A DNA stretch of 23,031 bases from positions 1-23,031 of the IMG/VR virus record IMGVR_UViG_3300014914_000500, one strand, 5' to 3'. Numbering within the stretch: position 1 is the first letter of the stretch; each line of letters begins with the position of its first letter. Source of the stretch: a virus. The notes below the pieces were generated by a model. It worked only from the letters and a program-made list of their open reading frames with translations. It did not search any database and was not told the origin of the DNA. The position numbers and the translations under genes were made by a program. Shown in pieces: positions 8,286 to 14,394 of this stretch.

Positions 8286-8627
8286 ATGTTAATACCACTA
8301 GCACCAAGAATTTGGATTGCGATTGAAGGGGAAACACTGAAGATAATTGAGGCTGGAACTATGGAACTTATTTTAGAGAAAGAGAAGCATCCAGAAAAGA
8401 AATTCATTGAGATTGCAAGAGTAGAAGGAGATATAGCAGCATTGGTTGATTTGGCAATAAAGAGTTATATAGAAAAAGCTGTAAGAGAAACAGAGAAAGA
8501 ATTTAAGTCAAAATTGGAATTAGCATCAAAAGACATAGCCGATAAATATAAAGAAATGATTGAATTTTGTAAAGAAAGATTGGAAGAATTGGAGGGAAAA
8601 CAAGGAGTTGCAAATGAACAAATATGA
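8286..8627 (+). CDS. Unknown protein, second of the paralogue pair, with coiled-coil tail
   Basis: A 113-residue protein. The ATG at 8286 sits 7 nt after AAGGAGG, which is better than the upstream in-frame TTG. Residues 1-60 resemble the preceding 74-residue protein; residues 60-113 add a charged helical tail (KEFKSKLELASKDIADKYK and more) likely to form a coiled coil. It overlaps the next start by 14 nt. No named family. Confidence 0.75.
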   Translation: MLIPLAPRIWIAIEGETLKIIEAGTMELILEKEKHPEKKFIEIARVEGDIAALVDLAIKSYIEKAVRETEKEFKSKLELASKDIADKYKEMIEFCKERLEELEGKQGVANEQI

Positions 8628-8964
8628 ATTCAAATCCGCAACAACCTCAGCATCACCTCCATACCACGGATACTATATTTGTAGGCCACCTATCTTGAAA
8701 ACCTTTGAACTTCCAACTAGAGAAGAGTTGCTTAATATTAAACCAGGTGATTTGGTAAAACTTATCTTTGGTTCTGATGAGGTAGTTGAAAAAGAAGAAA
8801 TGTGGGTTAAAGTCATTAAAATAGTTGAAACTTATGGATATGGTGAACTAAATAGCAAACCTGTCTATATCACTAATCTGTCCCTTGGCGATTTAATTAC
8901 ATTCCATCTTGGTGATGTGATAAATATTATGAAAGACTTTAGAAAGGAAGATAAAAATAAATAG
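8614..8964 (+). CDS. DUF2314-like protein
   Basis: A 116-residue protein started at the ATG at 8614 behind AAGGAG. The C-terminal two thirds match the pattern I know for DUF2314: PGDLVKLIFG, then EEMWVKVIKI, GYGELNSKPVYI, and a final LGDLITFHLGDVINI. DUF2314 proteins are small, mostly of unknown function, and are sometimes carried by phages and toxin-rich loci. This is the last gene of the rightward operon and ends exactly where the convergent methyltransferase gene ends, with no room for a terminator. Confidence 0.72.
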   Translation: MNKYEFKSATTSASPPYHGYYICRPPILKTFELPTREELLNIKPGDLVKLIFGSDEVVEKEEMWVKVIKIVETYGYGELNSKPVYITNLSLGDLITFHLGDVINIMKDFRKEDKNK

Positions 8965-9696
8965 CTACAATGGCAATCTACTACTCTCCTTCATTATCCT
9001 TTCCTTGGCTATTTTGCAATATTCCTTGTTTATTTCTATTCCTATCCATCTACGATTTAGTCTTTCACAGGCTACTGCCGTCGTCCCTGAACCAAGAAAT
9101 GGGTCTAGAACTAAATCATTTTTGTCGGTAGAAACTAAAATTAAATGTTCCATAAGTTTTAGAGGTTTCTGGTGTATATGATATCTCTTATCCTTCTTGA
9201 AATTTCCTTGAGGTGTTGCATATTTTAATACATCAAAATTATTAAGACCTTCTACCTTTTAAGTTTGGAAGGCTTTCCTTTATGAAAATTTAAAATTTGC
9301 TCATAAACCGAAGTAAAATCGTAAGTTTTCTTTTTTTGTTCCACCAACTAAGTTTGGACGATACCAAATCAAAGTCTGATGAAGTTTGAACCCATTTTCT
9401 TCAAAACCACTAACAACTTTAGTAAGAGTTTTTTGAGCAGTCAAACAAAGGGCTCTTGAATTGTTTTTTGAAATTCTATACAATTCTGTTGAAACTAGAC
9501 CTACATTATAGAACTCATCTTTATAATCAATTCCATTCAACTCATTAGAATTAACTCCATACGGCGGGTCAGCCAATACTAAATCCACACTCTCTCTCGG
9601 AAATCCCTTCATTACCTCCAAACAATCCCCGCAATACAAAACTCCATTACTCGTTTGAAAGTAAATATTCTTCTTCGGAAACTTATCCTTCCACAT
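8965..9696 (-). pseudogene. DNA adenine/cytosine-N4 methyltransferase, broken by two frameshifts
   Basis: The frame encodes a beta-class amino-methyltransferase (motif order IV then I). DPPYG is at residues 43-47 and DPFLGSGTT lies in the C-terminal part, preceded by HQKPLKLMEHLI and followed by GIEINKEYCKIAKERI. It methylates an exocyclic amino group using S-adenosylmethionine; the target sequence cannot be read. The frame breaks twice. A T7 run at 9331-9337 (A7 in the coding sense) behaves as if one base too long. A T4 run at 9257-9260 behaves as if one base too short. Correcting both restores one 243-residue protein with no other stop. No partner restriction enzyme is present, so it may protect phage DNA. 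Either recently inactivated or a sequence error. Confidence 0.85.
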
Positions 9697-9704
9697 ACCC
9701 CTAC

Positions 9705-9710
9705 ATTATA
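9705..9710 (-). promoter_or_regulatory. Extended -10 element for the methyltransferase gene
   Basis: On the minus strand TGG-TATAAT lies 8 nt before the ATG at 9696. This is a consensus -10 with an extended TGn. The expected transcription start coincides with the start codon, suggesting a leaderless transcript. Upstream is a long A/T tract that could act as an UP element; no good -35 box is visible. Confidence 0.5.
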
Positions 9711-9823
9711 CCATAAAAAAATTAAAAAAAATTTAAAAAAATTTTGAGGGGGACCAGCTTTAAGCCCTTTTGCCCTTCATTCCGAATCTTTCGGTAAATT
9801 GGGCACTTACGATTACCTTCTAC
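9711..9823. other. AT-rich non-coding stretch with short hairpins
   Basis: Starts with runs of A and T (9714-9752), then GGGGGACCAGC and a small CCGAA/TTCGG hairpin near 9782-9794. No open frame with a ribosome site is seen on either strand. It leads directly into the left 37 bp repeat array. Confidence 0.6.
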
Positions 9824-10000
9824 AACCCTTGTCATTATTGCGTTTCAGAGGCATATCTAGAAGCCTTGATATTGTAGGGTTTCATGAGTGCCTTTGAAGT
9901 GCTTGATATTGCTATGTTTGAGAGGCGGTCTTGTAAGCCTTGCCAGTTCTATATTTCAAAGCCTATGCTAGAAGGCTTGTCAATGCTATGTTTCAGACTA
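9824..10000. repeat. Left 37 bp tandem array (5 diverged units)
   Basis: The CTTG core recurs with its G at 9831, 9868, 9905, 9942 and 9979, exactly 37 bp apart each time. The unit pattern is (A/G)AxCCTTG-(A/T)-rich-TATGTTTCA followed by about 13 variable bases. The units are diverged, not identical, and there is no constant-repeat/unique-spacer alternation, so it is not a CRISPR array. 37 is not a multiple of three and no frame runs through it. The same unit recurs in the larger array at 11149-11440. Confidence 0.8.
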
Positions 10001-10258
10001 AGCCATTTTGGCAATCTGAAGGCTAAATAATAACCAAGATAAAGCTATAAACAACCATGTTTTTTCTGAAGGAAGTAAGATATTCAATCAATCTGATTGC
10101 AATCCTAAAGCAACTTACCAAGTCTAAGCATAAAATTTTTCACTGCTAAAAATATTTTTTTCTACCTAAACGCCTTAAAATGCACTTTCTTATGATTTAT
10201 TGGCAACTTCCATTGAAAAACTTTTTTAAAAAAATCTATTTTTCTTTGAAAAAACCTC
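10001..10258. other. AT-rich upstream region of promoter P1
   Basis: Non-coding. It contains long A/T runs (10150-10162, 10222-10245) and the sequence GGCAACTTCC-A-TTGAAAAA at 10202-10220. A near-identical block, GGCAACTTCC-T-TTGAAAAA, lies upstream of promoter P2 at 11850. This shared block suggests the two promoter regions are duplicates. Confidence 0.6.
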
Positions 10259-10287
10259 TTGACAAGATAATTAAACTGTGTTAGGAT
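10259..10287 (+). promoter_or_regulatory. Promoter P1
   Basis: TTGACA at 10259-10264, a 17 bp spacer AGATAATTAAACTGTGT, and TAGGAT at 10282-10287. The AATTAAACTG in the spacer recurs in P2 and P3 in the same register. The leader that follows contains ATGAGAAAGGGAGG, also conserved in P2. It drives the three small genes that end at the terminator at 10967. Confidence 0.75.
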
Positions 10288-10317
10288 TGATAAAAATGAG
10301 AAAGGGAGGTAGGTAAG

Positions 10318-10443
10318 ATGAGAAAGGACAAAAAACAAAATGTAAAACCAGCCGTTTACCAGTTTAAAAATGGCCGCTGGGTTAATGTAACCCAGTCAGG
10401 CCGTCCGAGGTTCTTTAATCCTAGGACGGGCAAGTGGCAATAA
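10318..10443 (+). CDS. 41-residue basic mini-protein
   Basis: ATG at 10318 lies 9 nt after GGGAGG in the P1 leader. The product is small and basic; its core KNGRWVNVTQSGRPRFFNP followed by RTGKW has a regular pattern of aromatic and Gly/Arg residues that looks like a two-strand beta-hairpin. No family recognised. Strong ribosome site and operon position support expression. Possibly a host-takeover or regulatory peptide, but that is a guess. Confidence 0.72.
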   Translation: MRKDKKQNVKPAVYQFKNGRWVNVTQSGRPRFFNPRTGKWQ

Positions 10444-10456
10444 GGGAGGTGATAAA

Positions 10457-10597
10457 ATGAGAAAGATAGCAGTAGTAGATACATTTAAGGAAGCTGAAGA
10501 CTTGGCCGCTGAACTCATGGCCAGCGGTCATTATGAAGACGCTTCCATCATGAAAGATGGAGGCGTTTACGAGGTCTGGGTTGAAGATAAAGACTAA
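10457..10597 (+). CDS. 46-residue acidic mini-protein
   Basis: ATG at 10457 follows GGGAGGTG. The sequence starts with MRKIAVVDTFKEAEDLAAEL and ends with GVYEVWVEDKD. This looks like a strand-helix-strand mini-domain with a buried Ala/Leu helix. It lies 13 nt after the previous stop and 11 nt before the next start, so it belongs to the P1 cassette. No known family. Confidence 0.75.
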   Translation: MRKIAVVDTFKEAEDLAAELMASGHYEDASIMKDGGVYEVWVEDKD

Positions 10598-10608
10598 AGG
10601 AGGTCAAA

Positions 10609-10947
10609 ATGGCAAAGTTAAACGGTAAAGGGTTTAAAGTTGTTAAAAGGCTAGTCAATCCCAAGACTGGCCTTTCTATTGCTATCAGGTCAGACGGGGT
10701 TGTTTTAAAGAAAACATTCAATGGATGGAAAAGATATAGACGGCTAAAGAAAGAAGTTACTCCTGAGCAAGCAACACAACACCTAATGAATTTGGGCTAT
10801 ATAGAAGGCGTCGCACCTGAGTTTAGCACTCTGATTAAATGGCAAAATGAAGGCATAGCTAGAACACCTGATGGCTGCCGTGTAGAACCAGACGGCACTT
10901 GTCAGCACGGATATAAATCTTGGTTGCTTATTTATGGATTATTGTAA
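10609..10947 (+). CDS. Phage protein with C-terminal CxVEPDGxCxHG...SWLL motif
   Basis: A 112-residue protein behind AAAGGAGG. The N-terminal ~70 residues are basic and may fold as strands plus a helix. The C-terminus carries DGCRVEPDGTCQHG followed by SWLLIYGLL. I know this short motif from the C-termini of many small bacterial and phage proteins of unknown role; its two Cys and one His could bind metal. It is the last gene of the P1 cassette and is followed 19 nt later by an intrinsic terminator. Confidence 0.8.
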   Translation: MAKLNGKGFKVVKRLVNPKTGLSIAIRSDGVVLKKTFNGWKRYRRLKKEVTPEQATQHLMNLGYIEGVAPEFSTLIKWQNEGIARTPDGCRVEPDGTCQHGYKSWLLIYGLL

Positions 10948-10966
10948 GCTAACAAATTACCTCCAC

Positions 10967-10996
10967 GCCCAGGTCTTCACAGCCTGGGCTTTTTTT
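10967..10996 (+). terminator. Intrinsic terminator of the P1 cassette
   Basis: A perfect 7 bp stem, GCCCAGG at 10967-10973 with CCTGGGC at 10983-10989, a 9 nt loop and a T7 tract. It closes the three-gene cassette; non-coding DNA follows. Confidence 0.88.
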
Positions 10997-11148
10997 ATGC
11001 CTTGACTTTCTGTTTGGCCTTCCCAGCTTTTTTTTCTAGCCTTCCTTGCTTAGCCTTGCTTCTTATTTCACCTAGCCTGCCTTAGCTTAGCCTTGCTTCC
11101 TATCTTCCTTTAGCCTTTCCAAACCACCTCCAAAACTACCCACTTCTA
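10997..11148. other. Pyrimidine-rich non-coding stretch with degenerate 37 bp periodicity
   Basis: T/C-rich sequence with no supported gene. CTTAGCCTTGCTTC occurs at 11049 and again at 11086, exactly 37 bp apart, and GCCTT occurs repeatedly. It looks like a decayed outer part of the right array. Confidence 0.55.
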
Positions 11149-11440
11149 AAACCCTTGCTATTATTGCCTTCCAGACACCCCTTTGAAAGCCTTATCATTA
11201 TTGCCTTTTAGCCGTGCCTCTCAAACCCTTGTCAATCCTATATCCTAGAACTACCCTTGAAAGCCTTATCAATCCTACATTTCAAGCACGCACCTAAAAC
11301 CCTTGTCAATCCTATGTTTCAGCTATGCCCTTGAAAGCCTTATTATTCCTGCATCCTAGAGCATACCTCTGAAACCCTTGATGCTGTAGGCTTTCAAAGC
11401 ACCTCTGAAACCCTTGATATTCCTGCGTTTCAAGGGGTCT
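11149..11440. repeat. Right 37 bp tandem array (8 units)
   Basis: Units start at 11149, 11186, 11223, 11260, 11297, 11334, 11372 and 11408, giving spacings of 37, 37, 37, 37, 37, 38 and 36. The first six alternate between AAACCCTTG and AAAGCCTTA starts, which implies a 74 bp higher-order unit. Within a unit the order is AAAxCCTTx-TCAATCCTA-xxTTTCAxG, followed by about 13 variable bases. TTGAAA at the unit boundary and TTTCAA inside it make an imperfect dyad; in the unit at 11257-11283 it is perfect (CTTGAAA and TTTCAAG, 13 nt apart). It is not coding and not CRISPR. It could be binding sites for an initiator or partition protein, or a repetitive structured RNA. Confidence 0.85.
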
Positions 11441-11456
11441 ATTTTTGGGCATTTTG

Positions 11457-11520
11457 GGCTATTTTCAATAGGCAATAGGGTAATAGTAGAATAGTTAACA
11501 GCGTAATAGGCAAAATAGCC
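11457..11520. repeat. Inverted repeat enclosing AATAG repeats
   Basis: GGCTATTTT at 11457-11465 pairs with AAAATAGCC at 11512-11520. The intervening sequence contains five copies of AATAG at irregular spacing. There is no T-tract, so it is not a terminator. Function unknown. Confidence 0.6.
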
Positions 11521-11526
11521 GTTCTT

Positions 11527-11646
11527 CACGCACTCATTCAGACAAAAACGCCTTCATATTTTAATTGTGAGCAAGTTTTAAAGGCCAAGGCATATAAAAT
11601 ATCCTGCTGAGGCTTAAACCTTGCTCACAGGCCAATTATGTGCGTG
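11527..11646. other. Nested inverted repeats, possible structured RNA or cruciform
   Basis: Three nested complementary pairs: CACGCAC (11527-11533) with GTGCGTG (11640-11646); TAATT (11562-11566) with AATTA (11634-11638); and GTGAGCAAG (11567-11575) with CTTGCTCAC (11620-11628). The last is extended after one mismatch by TTTAA (11577-11581) with TTAAA (11614-11618). The pairing is too extensive to be likely by chance. No promoter was identified nearby and no gene overlaps it. Confidence 0.6.
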
Positions 11647-11918
11647 TTTCTCTCAAAGCCTTGATATTCAAGCAATTCAAGGCCGTCCTAACACTCAAAC
11701 AACCTATTCTGTTACATCTGCATTCAATAGCAACAAACATAGAACCTCACGCATAAGCTAGCAAGTGAAGCCTACACACAAAGGCACTCTAACACAAAAA
11801 CTTTTTTTCATTTTCTTAAAAATTTTTTTCAGTTAAAAAGGCCATAACAGGCAACTTCCTTTGAAAAATCGGGCAGTTAAAGAAATTTAAATGAATGTGA
11901 TTTTTTTCATAAAAAGGC
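11647..11918. other. Non-coding leader region of P2
   Basis: Contains one isolated copy of the 37 bp unit core (AAAGCCTTGATATTCAAG at 11655-11672), then A/T-rich runs (11800-11830), then the block GGCAACTTCC at 11850 that is also present upstream of P1. No gene is supported. Confidence 0.55.
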
Positions 11919-11947
11919 TTGACAAAAAAATTAAACTATGCTATAGA
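11919..11947 (+). promoter_or_regulatory. Promoter P2
   Basis: TTGACA at 11919-11924, 17 bp spacer AAAAAATTAAACTATGC, and TATAGA at 11942-11947. AATTAAACT matches P1 in position. The leader ATGAGAAAGGGAGG at 11957-11970 is identical to that of P1. It drives the early gene series beginning at 11979. Confidence 0.78.
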
Positions 11948-11978
11948 ATAGGTATCATGAGAAAGGGAGGGAAGGAAA

Positions 11979-12185
11979 ATGAGAGCAAGGAAAAAACGGT
12001 TTGCAATTTTTGAGTATCGGACGGAGGATAATTATACGAAGAGAATGGATTTTGAAATCCCTAAAGGCAACCTATCAATAATAATTCATTCAAACTGGAA
12101 TAAATGGGTTAAGACAATTCAATCTAATTCACCTGTAAGAATTAAACCAGAAACAATTAAATTTATAGGGACAGTGTATGAGTAA
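11979..12185 (+). CDS. Small basic unknown protein
   Basis: A 68-residue protein, first gene after P2, with AAAGGGAGG upstream. N-terminal MRARKKRFAIFEYRTED is basic and strand-like, and the rest has alternating hydrophobic residues (NLSIIIHSNWNKWVKTI). No family recognised; possibly nucleic-acid binding because of its basic charge. Confidence 0.72.
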   Translation: MRARKKRFAIFEYRTEDNYTKRMDFEIPKGNLSIIIHSNWNKWVKTIQSNSPVRIKPETIKFIGTVYE

Positions 12186-12240
12186 TTTGGGTTGTTTAGG
12201 GCTGGTATAAGCCAAATTAATAATAAATGGAGGTAAGAAA

Positions 12241-12411
12241 ATGAAGGTAAGATATATCTGTAAAGATAGAAAAAAGACTTGGCAAGTAAAATGCAAAGGC
12301 AAAATAATATCCAAACATATTGACTTTTGGCATGCTCAAGAAGCAATCCCAAGGCTTTTTAAACAAGGCAAAATAGATAATTCTTATACAATAGAGCCTA
12401 TAAAGGAGTAA
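12241..12411 (+). CDS. 56-residue basic mini-protein
   Basis: ATG at 12241, 6 nt after GGAGGT. The N-terminal half (MKVRYICKDRKKTWQVKC) is basic with two Cys, and the C-terminal half contains a His/Trp-rich helix (DFWHAQEAIPRLFKQGK). It lies 4 nt before the next start. No family is recognised. Strong ribosome site and packing support it as a real gene. Confidence 0.72.
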   Translation: MKVRYICKDRKKTWQVKCKGKIISKHIDFWHAQEAIPRLFKQGKIDNSYTIEPIKE

Positions 12412-12415
12412 AGAA

Positions 12416-12631
12416 ATGAGAGCTAGACCGTCAACTGGTAAACAAATCATAGATACAAGCACCTTACCTGATAAGGCTAAAAGACTACTTCAAAAACGAG
12501 GCAAATTGGTAGAGAAACACAGATTAGTAATAGACCCTACCAAAATAGTGGTTAGGATTTATCAACGGTATTACCACCCTAAGTTTGGATATTTATACGA
12601 GTTGATTAAAAAGCAAATAGTCCCAAGTTAA
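12416..12631 (+). CDS. Small basic unknown protein
   Basis: A 71-residue, Arg/Lys-rich protein. AAGGAG lies in the last codons of the previous gene. The C-terminal half carries a Tyr-rich segment (YQRYYHPKFGYLYELIKK). The gene's final codons overlap the 5' arm of the downstream terminator hairpin. No family recognised. Confidence 0.72.
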   Translation: MRARPSTGKQIIDTSTLPDKAKRLLQKRGKLVEKHRLVIDPTKIVVRIYQRYYHPKFGYLYELIKKQIVPS

Positions 12632-12663
12632 GGAATTATGTCTCTTTGGCTTGGGCTTTTTTT
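12622..12663 (+). terminator. Intrinsic terminator just before the next gene
   Basis: CCCAAG (12622-12627) pairs with CTTGGG (12650-12655), followed by C and a T7 tract (12657-12663). The next gene starts only 25 nt later at 12689, with no space for a new promoter, so read-through or antitermination is needed to express it. Confidence 0.7.
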
Positions 12664-12688
12664 ATTTTAAAAGGAAGGAGGTAATAAA

Positions 12689-13069
12689 ATGAAAAGTAAA
12701 ATAAACATTTGGAAAAACAACACGCCTTTAATTAAACAAACTTTAAAAAGGCACTTCCCAAAGGCAAAGTTTAAAATAAAAACAAGAAACTCATCTTTAA
12801 GTAAATCAATTTATATTTACACTGATTTAATACAAGATTATGACTATGCAAAGTTTAGAAATTTAGAATTAAAACTCCAAAATGAAGGGCTAGTTAATAA
12901 GGAAGCGGAAGAATACCACAAAATTAAAGAGCTAATATGGCAAAATAGAACAATAGAACAGAAAATAAAGACCATCTTAAAAGATTTTTGGCATATAGAT
13001 TATGACAAGCTCACAGGTGAAATATTGAGCGGTGGGAATTGTTATCTTTTTATAGAAAAATTGGCTTGA
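12689..13069 (+). CDS. Unknown protein, possibly related to large-polyvalent-protein-associated domains
   Basis: A 126-residue protein behind GGAAGGAGG. The segment PLIKQTLKRHFPKAKFKIKT followed by SKSIYIYTD has the layout of small domains (LPD29-like) found in phage and conjugative polyvalent proteins: a helix with LK-x-x-FP, a strand, then a Ser-rich turn and another strand. The C-terminal GGNCYLFIEKL would be the closing strand. This link is tentative. The middle is a charged helix (NEGLVNKEAEEYHKIKELI). Function unknown. Confidence 0.75.
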   Translation: MKSKINIWKNNTPLIKQTLKRHFPKAKFKIKTRNSSLSKSIYIYTDLIQDYDYAKFRNLELKLQNEGLVNKEAEEYHKIKELIWQNRTIEQKIKTILKDFWHIDYDKLTGEILSGGNCYLFIEKLA

Positions 13070-13080
13070 GGTAAATTTAA

Positions 13081-13165
13081 CCCGCTGTGCCTACCGTGGC
13101 GGGTAATAATAACGGTGGGAATAAAACAATCCTTCCCAAGCCAAGGCTATAAAGGCAAGGGAAGG
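13081..13165 (+). promoter_or_regulatory. Structured 5' leader with competing hairpins
   Basis: CCCGC (13081-13085) pairs with GCGGG (13099-13103). Alternatively ACCGT (13093-13097) pairs with ACGGT (13112-13116), which would exclude the first hairpin. A third, stronger hairpin pairs CCTTCCC (13131-13137) with GGGAAGG (13159-13165), extended inside by GCC/GGC. No T-tract follows. The ribosome site GGAGG and ATG at 13181 come right after it. Confidence 0.5.
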
Positions 13166-13180
13166 GGAAGGAGGAAGGAA

Positions 13181-13636
13181 ATGAGATGGAGTAACGAAGG
13201 AAAAACATTTGAAGGGATTAAGGTAGAAGTTATTATGGGTTCTAGCTGTAATCCTTATAGGAGTGGGGAAACTTGCTATAAAGTAAAGGTTAACGAAGCT
13301 AAACACCCTGAAGGGTGGGGCACGGTTCAATTACCTTTTACTTCTCATGAATTGAACGAGGCATTGGGGTTGCGGGATTACGGGTTCTGCCCAGATGAGC
13401 ACTTTCTTGATTGTCGTTCTGATGATTACTACATGTATTCTGGTGAATTCTCTTCCGAGAAAAAGGCTAATGAGTTTGCTGAGAAAGTTAGAGAAGCCAT
13501 TAGGAAGATTGAAGAAGAAAAAAGAGGAATTGAAAAAGTCAAAAAGATACGGAGGCGGATTGAAGACGTCCTCCGTAAAAGTAGTCCTGAAGTTATTTTT
13601 AGAATTGCAAAAGAGTTGGGCGTAAAAATAGACTAA
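13181..13636 (+). CDS. Unknown protein with C-terminal coiled coil
   Basis: A 151-residue protein. ATG at 13181 lies 5 nt after GGAAGGAGGAAGG; a longer in-frame start at 13115 would translate the leader hairpin and lacks a site. The N-terminal ~90 residues are Cys/Tyr/Gly-rich and strand-like (GSSCNPYRSGETCYKV, DYGFCPDEHFLDC). The C-terminal ~55 residues are a charged coiled coil (EKVREAIRKIEEEKRGIEKV). Four Cys spread over the first domain could bind metal, but spacing is not a classic ribbon. No family recognised. Confidence 0.78.
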   Translation: MRWSNEGKTFEGIKVEVIMGSSCNPYRSGETCYKVKVNEAKHPEGWGTVQLPFTSHELNEALGLRDYGFCPDEHFLDCRSDDYYMYSGEFSSEKKANEFAEKVREAIRKIEEEKRGIEKVKKIRRRIEDVLRKSSPEVIFRIAKELGVKID

Positions 13637-13667
13637 GGCAACGCACCGCTCTTTTTGAGCAAAGCAC

Positions 13668-13712
13668 GGCCGAGTTTGACAGGCACTACGCCTGTTGGCT
13701 CGGCCTTTTTTT
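13668..13712 (+). terminator. Strong intrinsic terminator just before the next gene
   Basis: GGCCGAG (13668-13674) pairs with CTCGGCC (13699-13705), with inner GACAGG/CCTGT extending the stem, followed by T7 (13706-13712). The next ATG at 13735 is 22 nt away, again with no room for a promoter. Confidence 0.88.
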
Positions 13713-13734
13713 ATTTGAAGGAAAGGAGGGTAAA

Positions 13735-14172
13735 ATGAAAAAAATACAAAAAGCAACTTGGGAACTGAAGATTTTTAATCCCCAAGTTGTGGCCAAAGCC
13801 GTGGCCATGACGGTTTGGGGCATTGAAAATTACAAGGATGCTCCTGAACTGCTTTATGATGAACAGTTTGAGTGTCATCCTGTAGTGCGAGAAACTGAAA
13901 AAGTCATTATTCTAAAAACTGTTTCAGACCGTATTATCCAGATTTCAAAAAAACGGCCAATCGTGCGGTTCATTGCGCCGCACGGGTCAATCTGTTTGTT
14001 TCACCAATTAAATAGCATTTTAAGCGGGATACCTGTTTTTGGTAAAATAGTGAAAAAAGTAGAAGCAGATGTTGAGGTTGATGTAGAGCGGTTAATAAAA
14101 AATATATTCTCTTGGGGTTTTGGACCCTATTCTGTTAATCATGCACAACAAAAAAGGCTGTGCGAATATTAG
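13735..14172 (+). CDS. Unknown protein
   Basis: A 145-residue protein behind GGAAAGGAGGG. It appears to be an alpha/beta fold: a basic start, WELKIFNPQVVAKAVAMTV, then strands with VIILKTVSDRIIQIS and PIVRFIAPHGSICLF, and a hydrophobic C-terminal part. No catalytic motif or family is recognised. First gene after the terminator at 13668. Confidence 0.75.
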   Translation: MKKIQKATWELKIFNPQVVAKAVAMTVWGIENYKDAPELLYDEQFECHPVVRETEKVIILKTVSDRIIQISKKRPIVRFIAPHGSICLFHQLNSILSGIPVFGKIVKKVEADVEVDVERLIKNIFSWGFGPYSVNHAQQKRLCEY

Positions 14173-14188
14173 GAAGGGCGGTGATACT

Positions 14189-14387
14189 ATGAAAAGAGAA
14201 ATGCTGATGGATGAGACAGGAAGAGTTTTTTGTGAGGTTTGTGCAGAAAAGTATTGTGCAGATGGAGGGAAAGAGGACGTATTCGTGAAAAAATGTGACG
14301 GGGGAGGGCTATACCTGTCATGAATGCGGGTGGGAAGACCGCTCACACATTTCCACTTTGGCAGATTGGAAAAAAGAAAGGAGGTGA
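14189..14387 (+). pseudogene. Zinc-ribbon mini-protein with a frameshift
   Basis: ATG at 14189 follows GGGCGGTG. The first frame gives 44 residues with VFCEVCAEKYC and stops after a G-rich run. Removing one G from the G5 run at 14300-14304 continues the protein as EGYTCHECGWEDRS followed by a helix, ending at the TGA at 14385. The restored protein, about 65 residues, has two Cys pairs (CEVC and CHEC) as in a zinc ribbon. This makes a single-base insertion very likely, either real or a sequencing error. Confidence 0.72.
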
Positions 14388-14394
14388 GGCTATC

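Noticed and set aside
10296-10316. Six-codon leader peptide MRKGGR before the 10318 gene
   Set aside because: The same ATGAGAAAGGGAGG in P2 is not followed by a stop in that frame, so conservation reflects the ribosome site and not a peptide.
9824-11440. CRISPR array
   Set aside because: Units are tandem with no gap and diverge in sequence; no constant repeat with unique spacers and no cas genes.
12119-12462. Overlapping minus-strand frames rich in Leu, Ile and Tyr
   Set aside because: They resemble membrane proteins only because they are antisense to A-rich genes. No ribosome site or promoter supports them.
13091-13756. Long minus-strand frames opposite the 13181-13636 gene
   Set aside because: Ser/Phe/Pro-rich shadow translation with no ribosome sites and against the operon direction.
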